From Chlorophyllum brunneum (taxonomy: Eukaryota; Basidiomycota; Agaricomycetes; Agaricales; Agaricaceae): a stretch of 64,000 nucleotides of DNA. The notes under the pieces were generated by a model. The model ran no database searches. It saw only the letters and a list, made by a program, of their open reading frames with translations, and was not told the DNA's origin. The stretch lies in contig OY756140.1 of the NCBI GenBank assembly GCA_963576785.1, positions 1,922,001 to 1,986,000 on the forward strand, written 5' to 3'. A program made the translations under genes and the position numbers. Numbering within the stretch: position 1 is the first letter of the stretch; each line of letters starts with the position of its first letter. Below are positions 23,401 to 34,852 of the stretch, piece after piece.

Positions 23401-24198
23401 TTCCGCCAGATCGGGAAATCGCTCAGAGTCGGCCTCCGAAGCAAAGACGAGGCGAAGAGCCAAGCCTGTGAAGGAGATGGCCCGGGGGTTATCGAGGAGT
23501 GAAAATGTTGACATGCGGGTCCAAGGGGACTGAGTATCGGATGAATCTGCACTTCGACGCAGGAACGTTGGTGGCATCCAGAGTTCGATAAATAGAACGT
23601 GCTTCCCATCGAAAGTCGAATGATGCTTGGATATTGAATTAATGGAAGTATGGCGCACAGCAATGATATTGTGGTTCGAAGCGTCATATGACATTATTAC
23701 ATGCATTTCTCGACGTTGCGGGTTGAAGCAAAGTCGTGCATTTTGGATAGTTTCCGCCTCAATAGAGAACACTCCATCCCGACATTGCCACCCGAACTGG
23801 ACTGCGGAGACAGACAACGCCGATGCAGTGAGAAATTCGTCCTTTTTTTTTTGTTCCCGTTCCTCGGTAGGGTTTACCCAAGGCATGCGCGAGACGAGTT
23901 CTACTATGTCTCCACGCGGAGGGCGATTGCTTGGTTGAAAGTAGATTACTCTGCCGATATTGAAAGGGACACCCGATCTGGAGCCATAGAGTGCGAGGAA
24001 GTTTCGCGCCACAGTCGCGTCTGCAAGAGTAAAGGTTCCTGTACGAGATCTTGCCCCTCTCATCTTTAGGCGATGAAGGTGCACAGCAAAGTTAGTCTTG
24101 ACGAAGTCAAATTCCTGACCATGGAGGAGGCCAGCCAAAAAAACCTTGATTTCGTCCTCTTCAATAGGTGGAGGTAAATTGTGCATGAACACATCCAT
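20437..24198 (-). CDS. cellular RNA-dependent RNA polymerase (RNA silencing)
   Basis: Three exons (introns 21316-21368 and 22678-22726) encode 1219 residues. The N-terminus (MDVFMHNLPPPIEEDEI) looks like the RRM-type start of basidiomycete RdRPs. The catalytic part has TDGVGTMSQDLARAIW, YQVRYRGSKGMLSIDHTLNG, LRPSMTKFE and, near residue 865, the double-psi barrel signature LGGGDLDGDIYNI with its three aspartates. The C-terminal region ends FGWLALGAVFDAMRQIEE, as in the family. Such enzymes copy aberrant RNA to double-stranded RNA, which Dicer then cuts to give siRNAs for quelling or heterochromatin. An ATG at 24366 would add 56 residues of no obvious conservation, so I prefer 24198. The 3' end converges on SmD2 with 102 bp between stops. 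Confidence 0.92.
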
Positions 24199-24484
24199 TA
24201 TCGCACGTAGTTGGACAACGTGGTGCAAGGATGGTAAGAAACGATAAGAAGTAAATAGACGCTGGTTGGACACCAAGCTGTGATCGGCACTGGAAGCTTT
24301 GCAATAGAAGTCACGTTGGGATAAACTGGGAAGACCACGTGTGACGGAGATGACCAACTGTACCATGATTGTACTTACCGTCAGCTGGTTGACAGGAAGG
24401 CTTGGGCGAGACAGGATTCAGCGTTGGAATGAGGTCAACGTCGCACTCGCTGCCGGTGAGTGCGAGGCACGTCTGGGAAGCCAG

Positions 24485-24869
24485 TCACCAAGCAGAGAAG
24501 AGCTGGCGGAGCTCGCGTCGTCCCGCACGTATCCTGTCTTCAATGAGAGACTGGTACCGATCAAGGAACATTCTAGGAGTGCATGGTAGACTCTTACAAT
24601 GTCCGTAATATGTTTATTTCGTTCGAACTCGCTCCGAATCCAGGTGAGGGTTTCTCGCCGTGTCACGGGATCCTTGACCACTAGGACTCGTCAGGGAGGA
24701 AAAAGAAAGGAAAAGGGGGCTAAAGTGTACCTTTGGATGCACGGACAGTGTGCCTATATAGATGAATGACCTCTTGTTTGAGAACGAAATGCTTGAGAGT
24801 AGGCTGGAAGGGCCCCATAGCATGAGCTTGGGCCAGCGAGAAGAGTGTTTCCAAACTTGGACGAAGCAT
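24485..24869 (-). CDS. LYR-motif protein, LYRM2-like mitochondrial assembly factor
   Basis: Three exons (introns 24551-24597 and 24681-24730) encode 95 residues. The LYR signature is in LKHFVLKQEVIHLYRHTVRA, followed by RRETLTWIRSEFERNKHITD and a final helix RAGRRELRQLFSAW, the pattern of LYRM2-type proteins. LYR proteins bind the mitochondrial acyl carrier protein and help assemble respiratory complexes or iron-sulphur proteins; complex I is the reported role of LYRM2. Acceptor choice in intron 2 (TACCAG) is fixed by phase, as the nearer AG leads to a stop. The ATG overlaps an ATG on the other strand in a CATG palindrome. Confidence 0.82.
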
Positions 24870-24954
24870 GGCTGATCGTTTCAAGGCCCGCAAGCGCTAC
24901 AAGCTCTGCTTTGACTCCACAAGGCACACTTACCATCCTCATCCTCGAACCACA
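24870..24954. promoter_or_regulatory. very short divergent intergenic, LYRM2-like / 4E-T-like
   Basis: 85 bp between the two preferred start codons. It also encodes an open in-frame N-terminal extension of the rightward gene, beginning at ATG 24868. Confidence 0.4.
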
Positions 24955-27900
24955 ATGTCCCTCCCACCCCCTGAATCACCAACTCTAGAGCAGACTGAAG
25001 AAGAGCAGGCCGCCATCAAGGCCCTCGTCGACTCCTTTACAAAATCCAACTTACACGATGCGCAAGACGACCCAGGCAAAACTGGCGAAAAACCTTCCTC
25101 AGAGCCCCGTCCAATGCGAATGTATACTCGCGAACAGCTCCTCTATCTTTATAAATCACCGCTTGTCCAGCTTCCTCCCAATATGCCCGAGCTGAAGCAG
25201 TGGTTCGGGTCCGTGTCCAGGTCTTGGCTTACCCGTGCTTTGTGACCTCATGTCTTCACACAGGGACAATGAAATTATCCTCACCAAGAAAGAAAGTGAC
25301 CTGGCATCCAACGGTCGGGGAAGGTGCTGCTTTTCCCCGGAAACTGGTTTTCATCCTACTCAATTAATTTTTCTACATTCATTCCCAATTTAGGTTCAGG
25401 AGAGAGGCCGAAGACGGAGGTGAGTTATATCTCACAAGTCCGTTAGAACAAGTCCTGAAGTGATCTTTTAGATGTATCCTCTCGTCTCTCGTTCCGTCCA
25501 ACATTATCCCAGCCATCACAGATGGGTAATTTCAAACATCAATCGTTGCGTTCAGGAGATAGAGACCGTGACCGTGATGGAGACCGGGATAGAGAAATTC
25601 GGGACAAGGAAGGTCTTCGAAATGTAGGTGCTGCCCTTAACATTTTAACCTCCTTTATCTGAACTCGAACGCGTAGCTCTCTGACAAGTATGATCGTGAC
25701 CGCCTTGGGATATTACCTGCCAGCACAAGAGGGAAAGAACGAGAATCAGCGCCACATCTCAATGCAAACTCTTCTAGTAGAACATCGTCCCACCAAAACC
25801 AATCCTCCGCCAGCAATAGACGAGGTGACGTGCGAGACCAGAAAAAAAGACCTGGGGAGTCTGGCGATGACTGGCGACGAAGTGGGTGCATTTTTCCCGT
25901 ATTGCTTGTCCATCTTCTGAACTGTCATCAGATGATGCTTCACGAACCAGCCGTGACGGTAAGATTTATAATTTCACCAACCCCTCACTCCTGAGACTAA
26001 AAGACTAAAACGGCCACCAGAGCGCGATGATCGTGAACGGGCTAGGTCAAGAGTCCGAGAATCATCACGGTCAAGGCGCTCGCCTTCAAGACCCAGGCGC
26101 GAGCGGGATGACGGAAGAGACCGACCTTCGAGAAGTGATCGTGATCGCGATGACTACCGAAGAGATGACCATAGGCGCGAGCGAGATGCCGACCGGGATC
26201 AAGACGACGACCCACGTCGTTGGCGTGATGACGGAAAACGTGATGAGCGTATGGCTGCACGTCGTGCTGAGCGAGATCGAGAGTTGCGCACTAGAGGTGG
26301 TGATCATTGGGAACCTGCCAGTGATCGCCGTTGGACGGCGCCCGACGAGAGAGACGGCCGATACAAGCGTACGTCCGGTCGTGATAGAAAGTCTGGAGGT
26401 AACGGCGACGAGTTTAAGGACCGCGATGAACGAAAGGAGAGGGAACGGGAGAAAGAGAAAGAACCCGCTTGGATGGAGACCTACGTGCCAACCAGCTCCT
26501 CTGGTATTCTAGGTGGCAAGAGTAATACTGGCGAACTGGATGGAATCCAAGCGTGGAAGAAAGGCATGAGGGAGAAAGAATTAGCGCTTCAGGAGAAAAG
26601 CGTAGAAGTTGGCGAGTATGACCCACCAACTACACAAGACCCTGGCGAAAAAGGCCTCGATGAGATCCAAATCTTCAAGCTATTGATGAAGCGAGAAGAA
26701 GAAAAGAAAAAAATTGAGAGCAGTGCATCCTCACCTACACTTGATGCCACCACAGAGCACAAGTTTGCTGTTAATCACACCACAGGCCAGTCAATTCGAC
26801 CCTTCTTCCAGTCACCGCTAGGCTAATCACGTTTCACAGATTCCCAACTTTCTGCACAACCCAGTACCAGCTCCCAGCCTCGCTCGTCTTCATCTGCAAC
26901 AAGTCTTGAGTCCTCTGGCATTATCACCCCACCCTCGAAAGATATTGCCCAAAAACCCCAGACGATAATCTCCGACATTCTATTGACCGACAGCGACTCC
27001 GGGCAATTTTCTGAGAGGTCCGAATACAACCCCCCTGCTGGTTCCCGACTACTCGCTCTTGGTAGAACATCCGCCAAATCTCCAGTCAATGCGTTATCGG
27101 GTTCCTCTTCAGGATCTAATAGTAAGAGGAAAGTCACACCAACCACAACCCCTTGTTAAATCTGCTTTTAGGTCTTGCTATCGAAACCATGGTTAAACCC
27201 GGAACCCCTCGGGCTCAAGGCTTCTCTCCTTTCGAAGAACGCATCCGTCTCGGGGAGGAACATGCCCAATTAGCGATGTCGGGACAGTTTGGCCTTACCA
27301 TGGAGAAATCTTACAGCCCTATGGCTCCTAATAACACCCACGATGACGGCAGTGGCTTAACCCACGCAGGTAGCAAAGGCAGTCGCTTTGCCAAATTCTT
27401 TGACAACAAGTCGAAGGAAAACGCACCCCCCGGGCTTAAACCACAAACACCTATATCATCATCTCCTAACCCTCCTCAGAGACAAGAGCAAGCCATCTAC
27501 GGCGATGGATCGTCTAACGTACCAGCAAGGACAATGGAAGACCTTTTTGCCATGCTCAATAATTCGTCCCAGGTATGTCACATCACTTGTCTCTAATACC
27601 GCATTCAAACAGAAAGGATCCAGGCCCAACGCGCCAACATGCTTAACCATCCCACACCACACCATCCTCTGAATAACGGGCTACTTCTCAATCAAGCCAA
27701 TGCTATGAACAATCTTCCGCCCCACGCCCAGCATCTTCAGTCCAACGGTCGATTGGATGCTCTGTACGACAATCGGCTTGATGATCGTTTTGTTCCCGAT
27801 GGAATGGTGCCTGGCCTCAGAACAGCTCCCCCCCCTCGGGGCCGTGACATGTATCAGGACTTACCCGACGAGGCATTGCAGTTCCACCTTCAGCGACTAC

Positions 27901-28604
27901 AGCAGCAGCAGCAGCAGCGGGGTCTTGATCCATTTAACGGGCCCAATCCCTCTATGTATGGTCCCCAAAGTGGTCGCAACATTGGGTTACCATTGCATCA
28001 AGCTCAGTTTCGCGGTGGCCCATCTCCAGGCGTAGGTCCACACGCCCAAATTTCGGGCTTCCAACCTCAGCGTCTGCCGCCTGGCCTGGCCAATCTTGGT
28101 GGCCGCCCTCCTCATGACCCCGCACAGCTTCTTGGCCTCTCTGGACATCCAAATGCTCCTCTCCACACTAACCTTCCCCCAAACGCGCCTCCCTCCTCCC
28201 AGCAACAGCCCTTCAACAGCTTTGTAGCGAACAGTAATATCAATTTCAACAACCCTCAGTTACGCGGGCCCATCCCTAACCTACATCAACTACAAAATCC
28301 TGTCCCCCATCCGAGCCTGGGTCCCATTGGATTGGGCAACCTGGAATTGCGGTCGCAGAACCCCAATCAAGTTCTCAGTGTTGGTGGACCTGGCCTGCCC
28401 AACCAAAGAGGAAACGGGCTATTCAACCCCCAGCAAGCCTCCAATCATCTGCACGGACCCCTGGCTGGAACGCGCCAGCAACAAACACACGTCCCTCCTC
28501 ACGTTCCACCACACCTCATACCTCCTCATTTCCAGCACGTCCCAAACAACGGTCACACGAACGAATTGATTGCCCTTCTAATGGGCGGGGCTCCGCGAGA
28601 GTGA
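24955..28604 (+). CDS. 4E-T-like eIF4E-binding translational repressor
   Basis: About ten exons. Safe introns: 25209-25263, 25324-25393, 25420-25471, 25624-25676, 25882-25931, 25959-26020, 27122-27171 and 27573-27623. One further junction between 26722 and 26865 is unresolved: 26723-26839 and 26811-26864 both keep the frame. Residues 57-63 are YTREQLL, a canonical YxxxxL-phi eIF4E-binding motif, followed by a region parallel to metazoan 4E-T: RFRREAED, LSDKYDRDRLG, a long Arg/Asp-rich block, EPAWMETYVP, GSRFAKFF and a Pro/Gln/Asn-rich tail with six Gln. 4E-T brings eIF4E to P-bodies and links cap binding to the decay machinery. The assignment rests on the motif and the order of blocks, since overall sequence is low-complexity. 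An ATG at 24868 would add 29 residues. Confidence 0.72.
27900..27917 (+). repeat. (CAG)6 trinucleotide repeat encoding Gln in the 4E-T-like gene
   Basis: Six perfect CAG units encode a poly-Gln run. Confidence 0.95.
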
Positions 28605-31600
28605 ATTCACTGACCACAAGTCATAAGCCTTGCGTGGCCTTTCTACCCTACCATGTATATTCTTGCGCCATGCCATAATCATGCGCCCTCTCTGTTCCAC
28701 GCATCCTTGCTTTCCTTCCTTTTCTGCGGTATTCCTGGACTGTCAGTACTGAATCAATATCACCACTGAGTTTTATGGCACAAATTGTTTCTGGTTGCCG
28801 AGGATCGCGAAATATTCGGGAGATATCGTGGGATAAATTAGAATGGATCTTCTCGCTTTGTAAAGATTCAACGGCGACATTGATCCATCCAGTTCCTATA
28901 GCTCACTGACAGTGCTCTACTGCATCCAGTAGTCAGCATCGTTAAGACGGCCAGTCGCTGCTAGACTGGCTGCGTATGGCTCACGCACTCGGTGTAAGCA
29001 AGTCGGATCCTTCGCGGTTACAAGTAACATATTGAAATACCATGTTCGGGCCCGTGTGTTCACTCTTGTTGACAAAACCCAGTGCCAATACTAAATGCGA
29101 CATCGCGAAGAAAGAAGTCTTGCGGCACAGTGTGAATTTATTCCCTTGTTCACAACACCTCACCACTTGATGTGAATGGAAGCTCAGGCGACGAAACTAT
29201 GACATGAGTAGTGATTCGGACCCTCATGTTAGCGCAACGGCATACAAGCTTTTCAGACCATTTCTTCACCTCAATTAGAGCCGCACATTGCCCCGAACTC
29301 ATCAGCATTGGGATAAATCGATCTGAAGTCTGAATCAAGCACCCCGAATGCAATTTGTGAAATGAAAATTGATTGGTACCCAATGGACGTTCAATAAAGC
29401 GTAGAAAAACCACGGCTCTAACAGGACCAGCACGAGTACGTCGCCACATTTTTGTTCCTTTCACGATTCTACAGGGAGGACAGCCGCAAAGCTCCGTATG
29501 CGCAGTAAGATTCTCATGGATACATCCTCCGCGTCTATCAATCCCAATCAAATACTCATGTCAGAGACTGGGGTTCTAGCTGAGCAGTAGGTGGGCCTAT
29601 AAGGCTCTGCCCTGCTGGACAGCATCCGGTGAAGTTCTCAGGCCACCTTGGGCCAGATGGCCAACGTAAAGAGAGGGTAGGCAATGTGGAATCGGATAGA
29701 AGCAAGTCACCTTGGCGGCGATGATCCTTCCCAGTAACGTTGTGATAGATGGTGCACCCAGAGAATGGTTCATGTGTATTGTAAATGCTCAATGACAGCA
29801 GAAATGAGAACAGGTTGGGTACTCTTGTACTGCATAGGAAATCCTATGGTACCTGGTTGTGCATGGCAGCAGACAATCAGGGAAATCTGCACTTCCGAGA
29901 TCGATGTGCATGGTGACTTGGTGGACGGCCGGACGGCGGTGGCGAAGAATGAAGCTTGAAGTGTGCAGAAGGTGTGATCAGGATCTGGCCGTGATCTATT
30001 GGCCATTTGTGTCTGTGTTATCACCGGTAAGGGCGCCCATGAGACTTCACGGGGCTTGTGAACATCGACTGACACTTCCTTGATTCTTTGGGCGTGGCAC
30101 GAAAAAAGTAGGGTGTATTAAGCATTGTACGAGAGAACTACTAAGGTGGTATGTGTCGGGACTATAGCACAGGATCGGACTATGGACTGAGTGAGCTGGC
30201 AAGACTACAAAGTAGCGGGGAGTACGTACGACTCCACTGAGCAGCACAAATATAATTGAATGAGCGGCGGAATGATGGGAGGAAATGACTGATGGAAGGT
30301 GTTGGCTAAGTACACTATGAGGGATGATATCGACGATAAATTCTCACTGGCTCGGCAAGCCTCATCAGGGTGAACCAGTATGGGTGTGGGAGCGAAGGGC
30401 CACGGATAAACCAGAAAACGCAAGGATAGGCGGGGTAGACTAGCTGGCAAGAAAAAGAGAGGTGTGACAGAGACAGCAGGCTTGCAACAGATGAATTCTT
30501 GGGATTCTCGGATGCAAAAGTAGCAGAAAGCTAGGACGACAAAGGAAAGACGATAGGCCCATTTGAGAGGAAGAATCCCGAATTGACAAAAGGGTGGCTT
30601 ACATAACTCGGGGTATTTAGACGCCTGCTGCCTGCAGGCAAGGAACGTGGAATCAAAACAGGGATCGAATAGGATCGAATTACGAAGTGAGCCTGGGTGC
30701 TGGGTAAGGATAAGCGTCCACACAGTGAACCCTACGTCTCTTGTCTTTGTCCTTGAAAAGTTGCTTCTTGTCCCTTCGACGCAGCTTTTCCCTCCATCCC
30801 TCTCCGGTCGCCTTTGTGCCTCTCTCAGTTATCGAGCAAGGGTCTATTCTTGTCTTCGCTGACTGTAAGCCTCTTTGGACGCGCTCAATTCATTTCGAGC
30901 GTGTGCACGGCCTTCCAAATCTCCGTGTGGTCTATCCAAGCGGCGACACTCTTAGACTTGTCTTCCTCCCTCACAACTCACTCCAGTCATTCTTTTTTTT
31001 TTTCGTCGTATCCTGGCCGTAATCCACTACAACATTACCAAGTAATTTCATCTCCTTTAATATCTCTGGCAACAGTCCTCTCGATTGCAACGTATGTGAC
31101 AATTTTCGACGCGTTGGCACCGCACTGACGACGGACACATATTGTTTCCCAGCCTCTGGTTTCAGCTTTTTTGGCGACCGTTCACACCTGGTGAGTGGGT
31201 TATATACCGAGCCGAGACATGCACTGACCTCGAGATGAGTGCAGAAGACTAGTGGTGTGCAGTATTGAAGGTAAGCTCAATTCTCGACGTGGTCGTTGGT
31301 GCTCGGCGCCTAGGGAGCAGTCTTGTAATGCGTTGGATGAGAGAGATCTACGTCATGGATCGAGCTCGTCGAAAAACGTGGGGTCGTGGGAGCGGCCAGA
31401 TTGACGGTCCGACCAAGGCAGATCGTTCCCGATTTGGAGCCGCGCAAATCGTGTGGCAGTTGCTGCCCTAGCGGTGGTAATCAGGTGGGGGACGCATCCA
31501 CGGGCATGACGAGTGGCACGGCGGTGTCGCATGTATGTCTGGAGGTGCTGTAGGTGGAGAGGAGGACGGGACAGTGCATGTGATGGCTGGACATGGACCT

Positions 31601-32045
31601 TCCTGATCGGGAGCTGATAACCACAGCTTGGGCCGAAAACGCCATCAGAGTTGGTTGCATGCACCAATCACCTTCTTTTCTCTTTTATATATTTCTCCTT
31701 CCCTCCCTCTTTTCCCTCCGTCGTCGTCGTGCCCGCCCTCCTCCCAGGCGCACACGACTCTCCCTCTCTCTGCCACGACTCACGCTCACGACCCTCCCCT
31801 AGACAAGCAGTCTGTCTCTCTGAGCATTCTGCCTCCGCTCCTCGCTTTTCTCGTCGGTCTCTCTCTCGTGCATGCTGCACAGCTTGCTTCATCTTCCACC
31901 TGTAAGTTGTGTTATTTTGGGACGGCCATTCCCGAGGGTCAGGTGCCTTGTTTGTGTTTTCGTTTGTCTGCGTCTTTGGCCAGTCTTTCTGCGCGTGGCC
32001 TGCTGAAAGGGCCTCCCCCCTTTCTCCGCTCAATAGGCGCCTTCC
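28605..32045. other. 3.4-kb region without a supported coding gene, upstream of the G1 cyclin
   Basis: Both strands contain only open frames with no motif, odd composition and no spliceable continuation; the longest are minus 30205-30723 and 29150-29551. The stretch includes a hairpin at 28948-28972, an A/T-rich part near 29000-29400, a poly-T run near 30994-31004, and long pyrimidine tracts on the plus strand from ~31660 to 31860 that look like a core promoter or 5' leader of the cyclin. A long regulatory region or non-coding RNA is possible but not shown. Confidence 0.55.
28948..28972. repeat. short inverted repeat / potential hairpin
   Basis: GCCAGTC and GACTGGC form a perfect 7-bp stem around a 7-nt loop. 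The stem extends by one G-U and one C-G pair on the RNA level. Confidence 0.6.
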
Positions 32046-33519
32046 ATGCCGTCCTTTGACGCTCTTCACCCGGGCGATGCTCACCCTTCCTCCCCCCCTA
32101 GGTCCCCACCAGCCTCGCCTCCCTCAGACCCAACCAGCCCCGACATGAAGGACATCTCCGTCTCCACCCGTCATTCTCGCAACTCCCTTATCTACCCCAA
32201 GAAGCGCCCCTCCCCTCATGGCATCCACAAGGCCTCCAATTCGCCCTCGCTTCTCGCCCCGTACGCCCGCCGCTCACCCCGCTCTGCAAAACTCGCTCTC
32301 CAGCGTCTTCGCGAGATACAATACTGCAGGAAAGAAAACGTGCTCCTTGAAGAGGAATACCGCGACGAAATCCGCTATTATATGCATGATATGGAGGTCA
32401 GTCAAATCTTCCAGACCTATTTTGTGTGTGGAATCTTGTGTGCTCACTTGTCCTCCAATCCACCTCCAGCGTTTTACAATGTCTTCGACTCAATCTATGG
32501 ATCAGCAGCCTGAGATCCGATGGCACATGCGCCCCTGCTTGGTGGACTTTCTCGTAGAAATTCACTTCACCTTCCGCCTCCGTCCGGAAACTCTATACCT
32601 CACCCTCAACATCGTGGACCGCTATGTCTCCCGCCGCATCGTCTACATTAAGCACTATCAGCTTGTCGGCTGTGCTGCATTGTGGATTGCTGCCAAGTTC
32701 GAAGACGCAAAGGAACGTGTCCCAACTGTCCAGGACCTTGCACAGATCTGCCGCGAGACATATGAAGAGTCCGCCTTCATTCAGATGGAAGGTCACGTTC
32801 TCTCAACCATCCAGTGGACTCTTGGCCACCCAACTGCCGAGGCCTGGCTTCGACTTATGTGCTGCGGTCCGTATGTGGACGAGGCCAAGGTTCAGCATGT
32901 CGCGCGTTTCCTAATGGAAATCACTCTTTTTTACCGCGAGTTTCTCAAATACCCGCCCTCCACAATCGCATTGGCTGCACTGACACTCGCTCGCTATCTT
33001 TGTGGCAAGCCTCGTCGACTTTGGGAGGAGACAGATGAGTGCCTGGAGGTCATTGACTACCTTGATGCCCGGCTGTCCAAACATGTCAACGACCTGTCGG
33101 AGACACTCGTCAAAAAGTATTCATACGCATTTTACTCCAAAGCGGCAACATTTGTGGTTCAGTACTACCTGCAGGGCGGTCGATTCAATCCTCATACACT
33201 CCCTTCGTTACCCGTCACCCCAAAGCGTGCAACTGTGTCAGCAGCTACGACACCAATGAGCTCAACAACATCACTATCGGATGTGTCTGACGATATGCCA
33301 CTCACCCCGTCCACACCAACCTTCTGCAGTGATCCATTTTCGAGTTCATGTCCCTCAGACGACAAGGAAAACCAGCCGTCGCATTTCGAACCTGTGCTGA
33401 ACAAGCACCGCATAGAAACTGTTCCGGAGCAATTCCTTCCTCACGACTTTGTCGCCTTTGGTCGATCTGCTCTTCACAATCTGAACATTTCCTCGCCTCG
33501 AACAACGCTTGTCTCATAG
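32046..33519 (+). CDS. G1/S cyclin of the Cln/Puc1 type
   Basis: Two exons (intron 32397-32469) encode 466 residues. The cyclin box is clear: DEIRYYMHDMERFTMSSTQS, MDQQPEIRWHMRPCLVDFLV, LYLTLNIVDRYVSRR, LVGCAALWIAAKFEDAKERV, then the second cyclin fold from TIQWTLGHPTAEAWLRL. The MRPCLVDFLVEIH block is typical of fungal Cln-like G1 cyclins. The N-terminus is rich in Ser/Pro, and the C-terminus has a PEST-like run (SDDMPLTPSTPTF and SCPSDDKENQP) fitting rapid SCF-mediated turnover. The product would activate the cell-cycle CDK at START. The gene stands between two long gene-free stretches, unlike anything else in the window. Confidence 0.9.
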
Positions 33520-34852
33520 CGGGTTTCAGCCCTTGTACTTTCCTTTTTTTGTTTCTCTTGTCGTGTCCAAAATGCAACAGTCCGCAAAATGTATCATCAA
33601 TACACGTCGCATCGACAAAACCCCCGCAGTACATTTCTTCTCAATCCACGCATCCATCCATCACTTTCCCTAGCAATTGTTTCGACATCATCACCCGCAC
33701 CTACTATCCTATTCTGGCAAGACACACAACCTATCTGACGGTAGAAGATGGATATCGGGCGGTGGGACAAGGTATCACAACCTCGTCTTACTTGGCACTT
33801 GTCAAAGTTTCGAGGTCGTCGTCAAACGATCCCAGTTTGTTTGCTTTGTTACCTGGACTCTCCGCTCCCTTTTCCGTTCTTTAACCTGACTCTTTCTTTC
33901 CGGAAAGATAGTCTAGCATACGCGGTCTTTTTGCAGCCCTTGATTGTTCTTACAATCCATCCGACTATTACACTCATTTCCTGTCACCATGCATCCCATT
34001 TTCATCCAACTCATTTCGCAAGTCATTCATCATACAATCTTTTCTCTGCGAGACGGCAGCCCCTTTTTTTTCTTTATTGTTCAATACCGTCACCTTTCCT
34101 TATAAGAAGTATTTTATTCTTCACTTTATATATAGTTGTTTCTTCTCGCCTTGGTCCCCACCGTGTCGAACGAGTGGATGCCACGGCATCTCTATCTTTT
34201 GGTCACACTCTCTCCCACTACACCATCCCATCATCTTTTCTTCCGACCCACCGTAATCTCGCCGACGCAGTTACTTCAACCCCTTTTACATTTGGTCCGT
34301 TCTCAGCAGAACCCGTTACTGCATCCCCCATTGATCTGTAGTTACATTCCATCAATCAATACTTGGCTTGTACTCTGGCCACAAGGACATTCATACTCCT
34401 CTGCGTGTACGTCAACTAGTAATACATGTGGCCCATTTATTCAGAAACTTTGGAAATAGCTATCGCACTGTGGCCGAGGAAGGCGTGTGTTTATTGTTCA
34501 GCGTATATTCTGGCGTTCAGCGTCCTTGGTAACCAGCTCTAACCCCGTATTGATATAGGGCCAGACGTCCGACGTGAGAGAGAAGAAGGTGGAGCAAACC
34601 AGTTTCCGACATAGGGTACTTGATTTCGACAGACTTCCATGCCACTGCCTTGCGGCATCAAAGTCCCTGAATTACAACTGGCTTTACCCCACTGATGCAC
34701 CATCACTTCCAATAAAAGCTATCTATCTCAAAAGGGAGGTGTTGTCCCAGGTCATATTGGGTTGATAGATGTCGATAAAATAGTCACATATGGAATAAGC
34801 TTGCTACATATACAGAGAACGCGTATAGAGTTTGTTGCCATATGATACTGTT
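33520..34852. other. 1.3-kb gene-free region between convergent cyclin and oxidoreductase genes
   Basis: Strongly pyrimidine-rich on the plus strand (especially 33880-34340). A 197-codon open frame at 33748-34341 is low-complexity without motif. This probably includes a long cyclin 3' UTR. Confidence 0.5.

Noticed and set aside
29150..29551. 133-codon minus-strand open frame
   Set aside because: Cys/Arg-rich with no recognisable motif and no neighbouring spliceable exon.
30205..30723. 172-codon open frame on the minus strand in the long gene-free region
   Set aside because: Hydrophobic and Cys/Pro-rich without pattern, no supporting exon or motif; likely chance.
33748..34341. 197-codon open frame after the cyclin
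   Set aside because: Composition follows the pyrimidine bias of the region (Ser/Phe/Leu/His-rich) and no family is recognisable.
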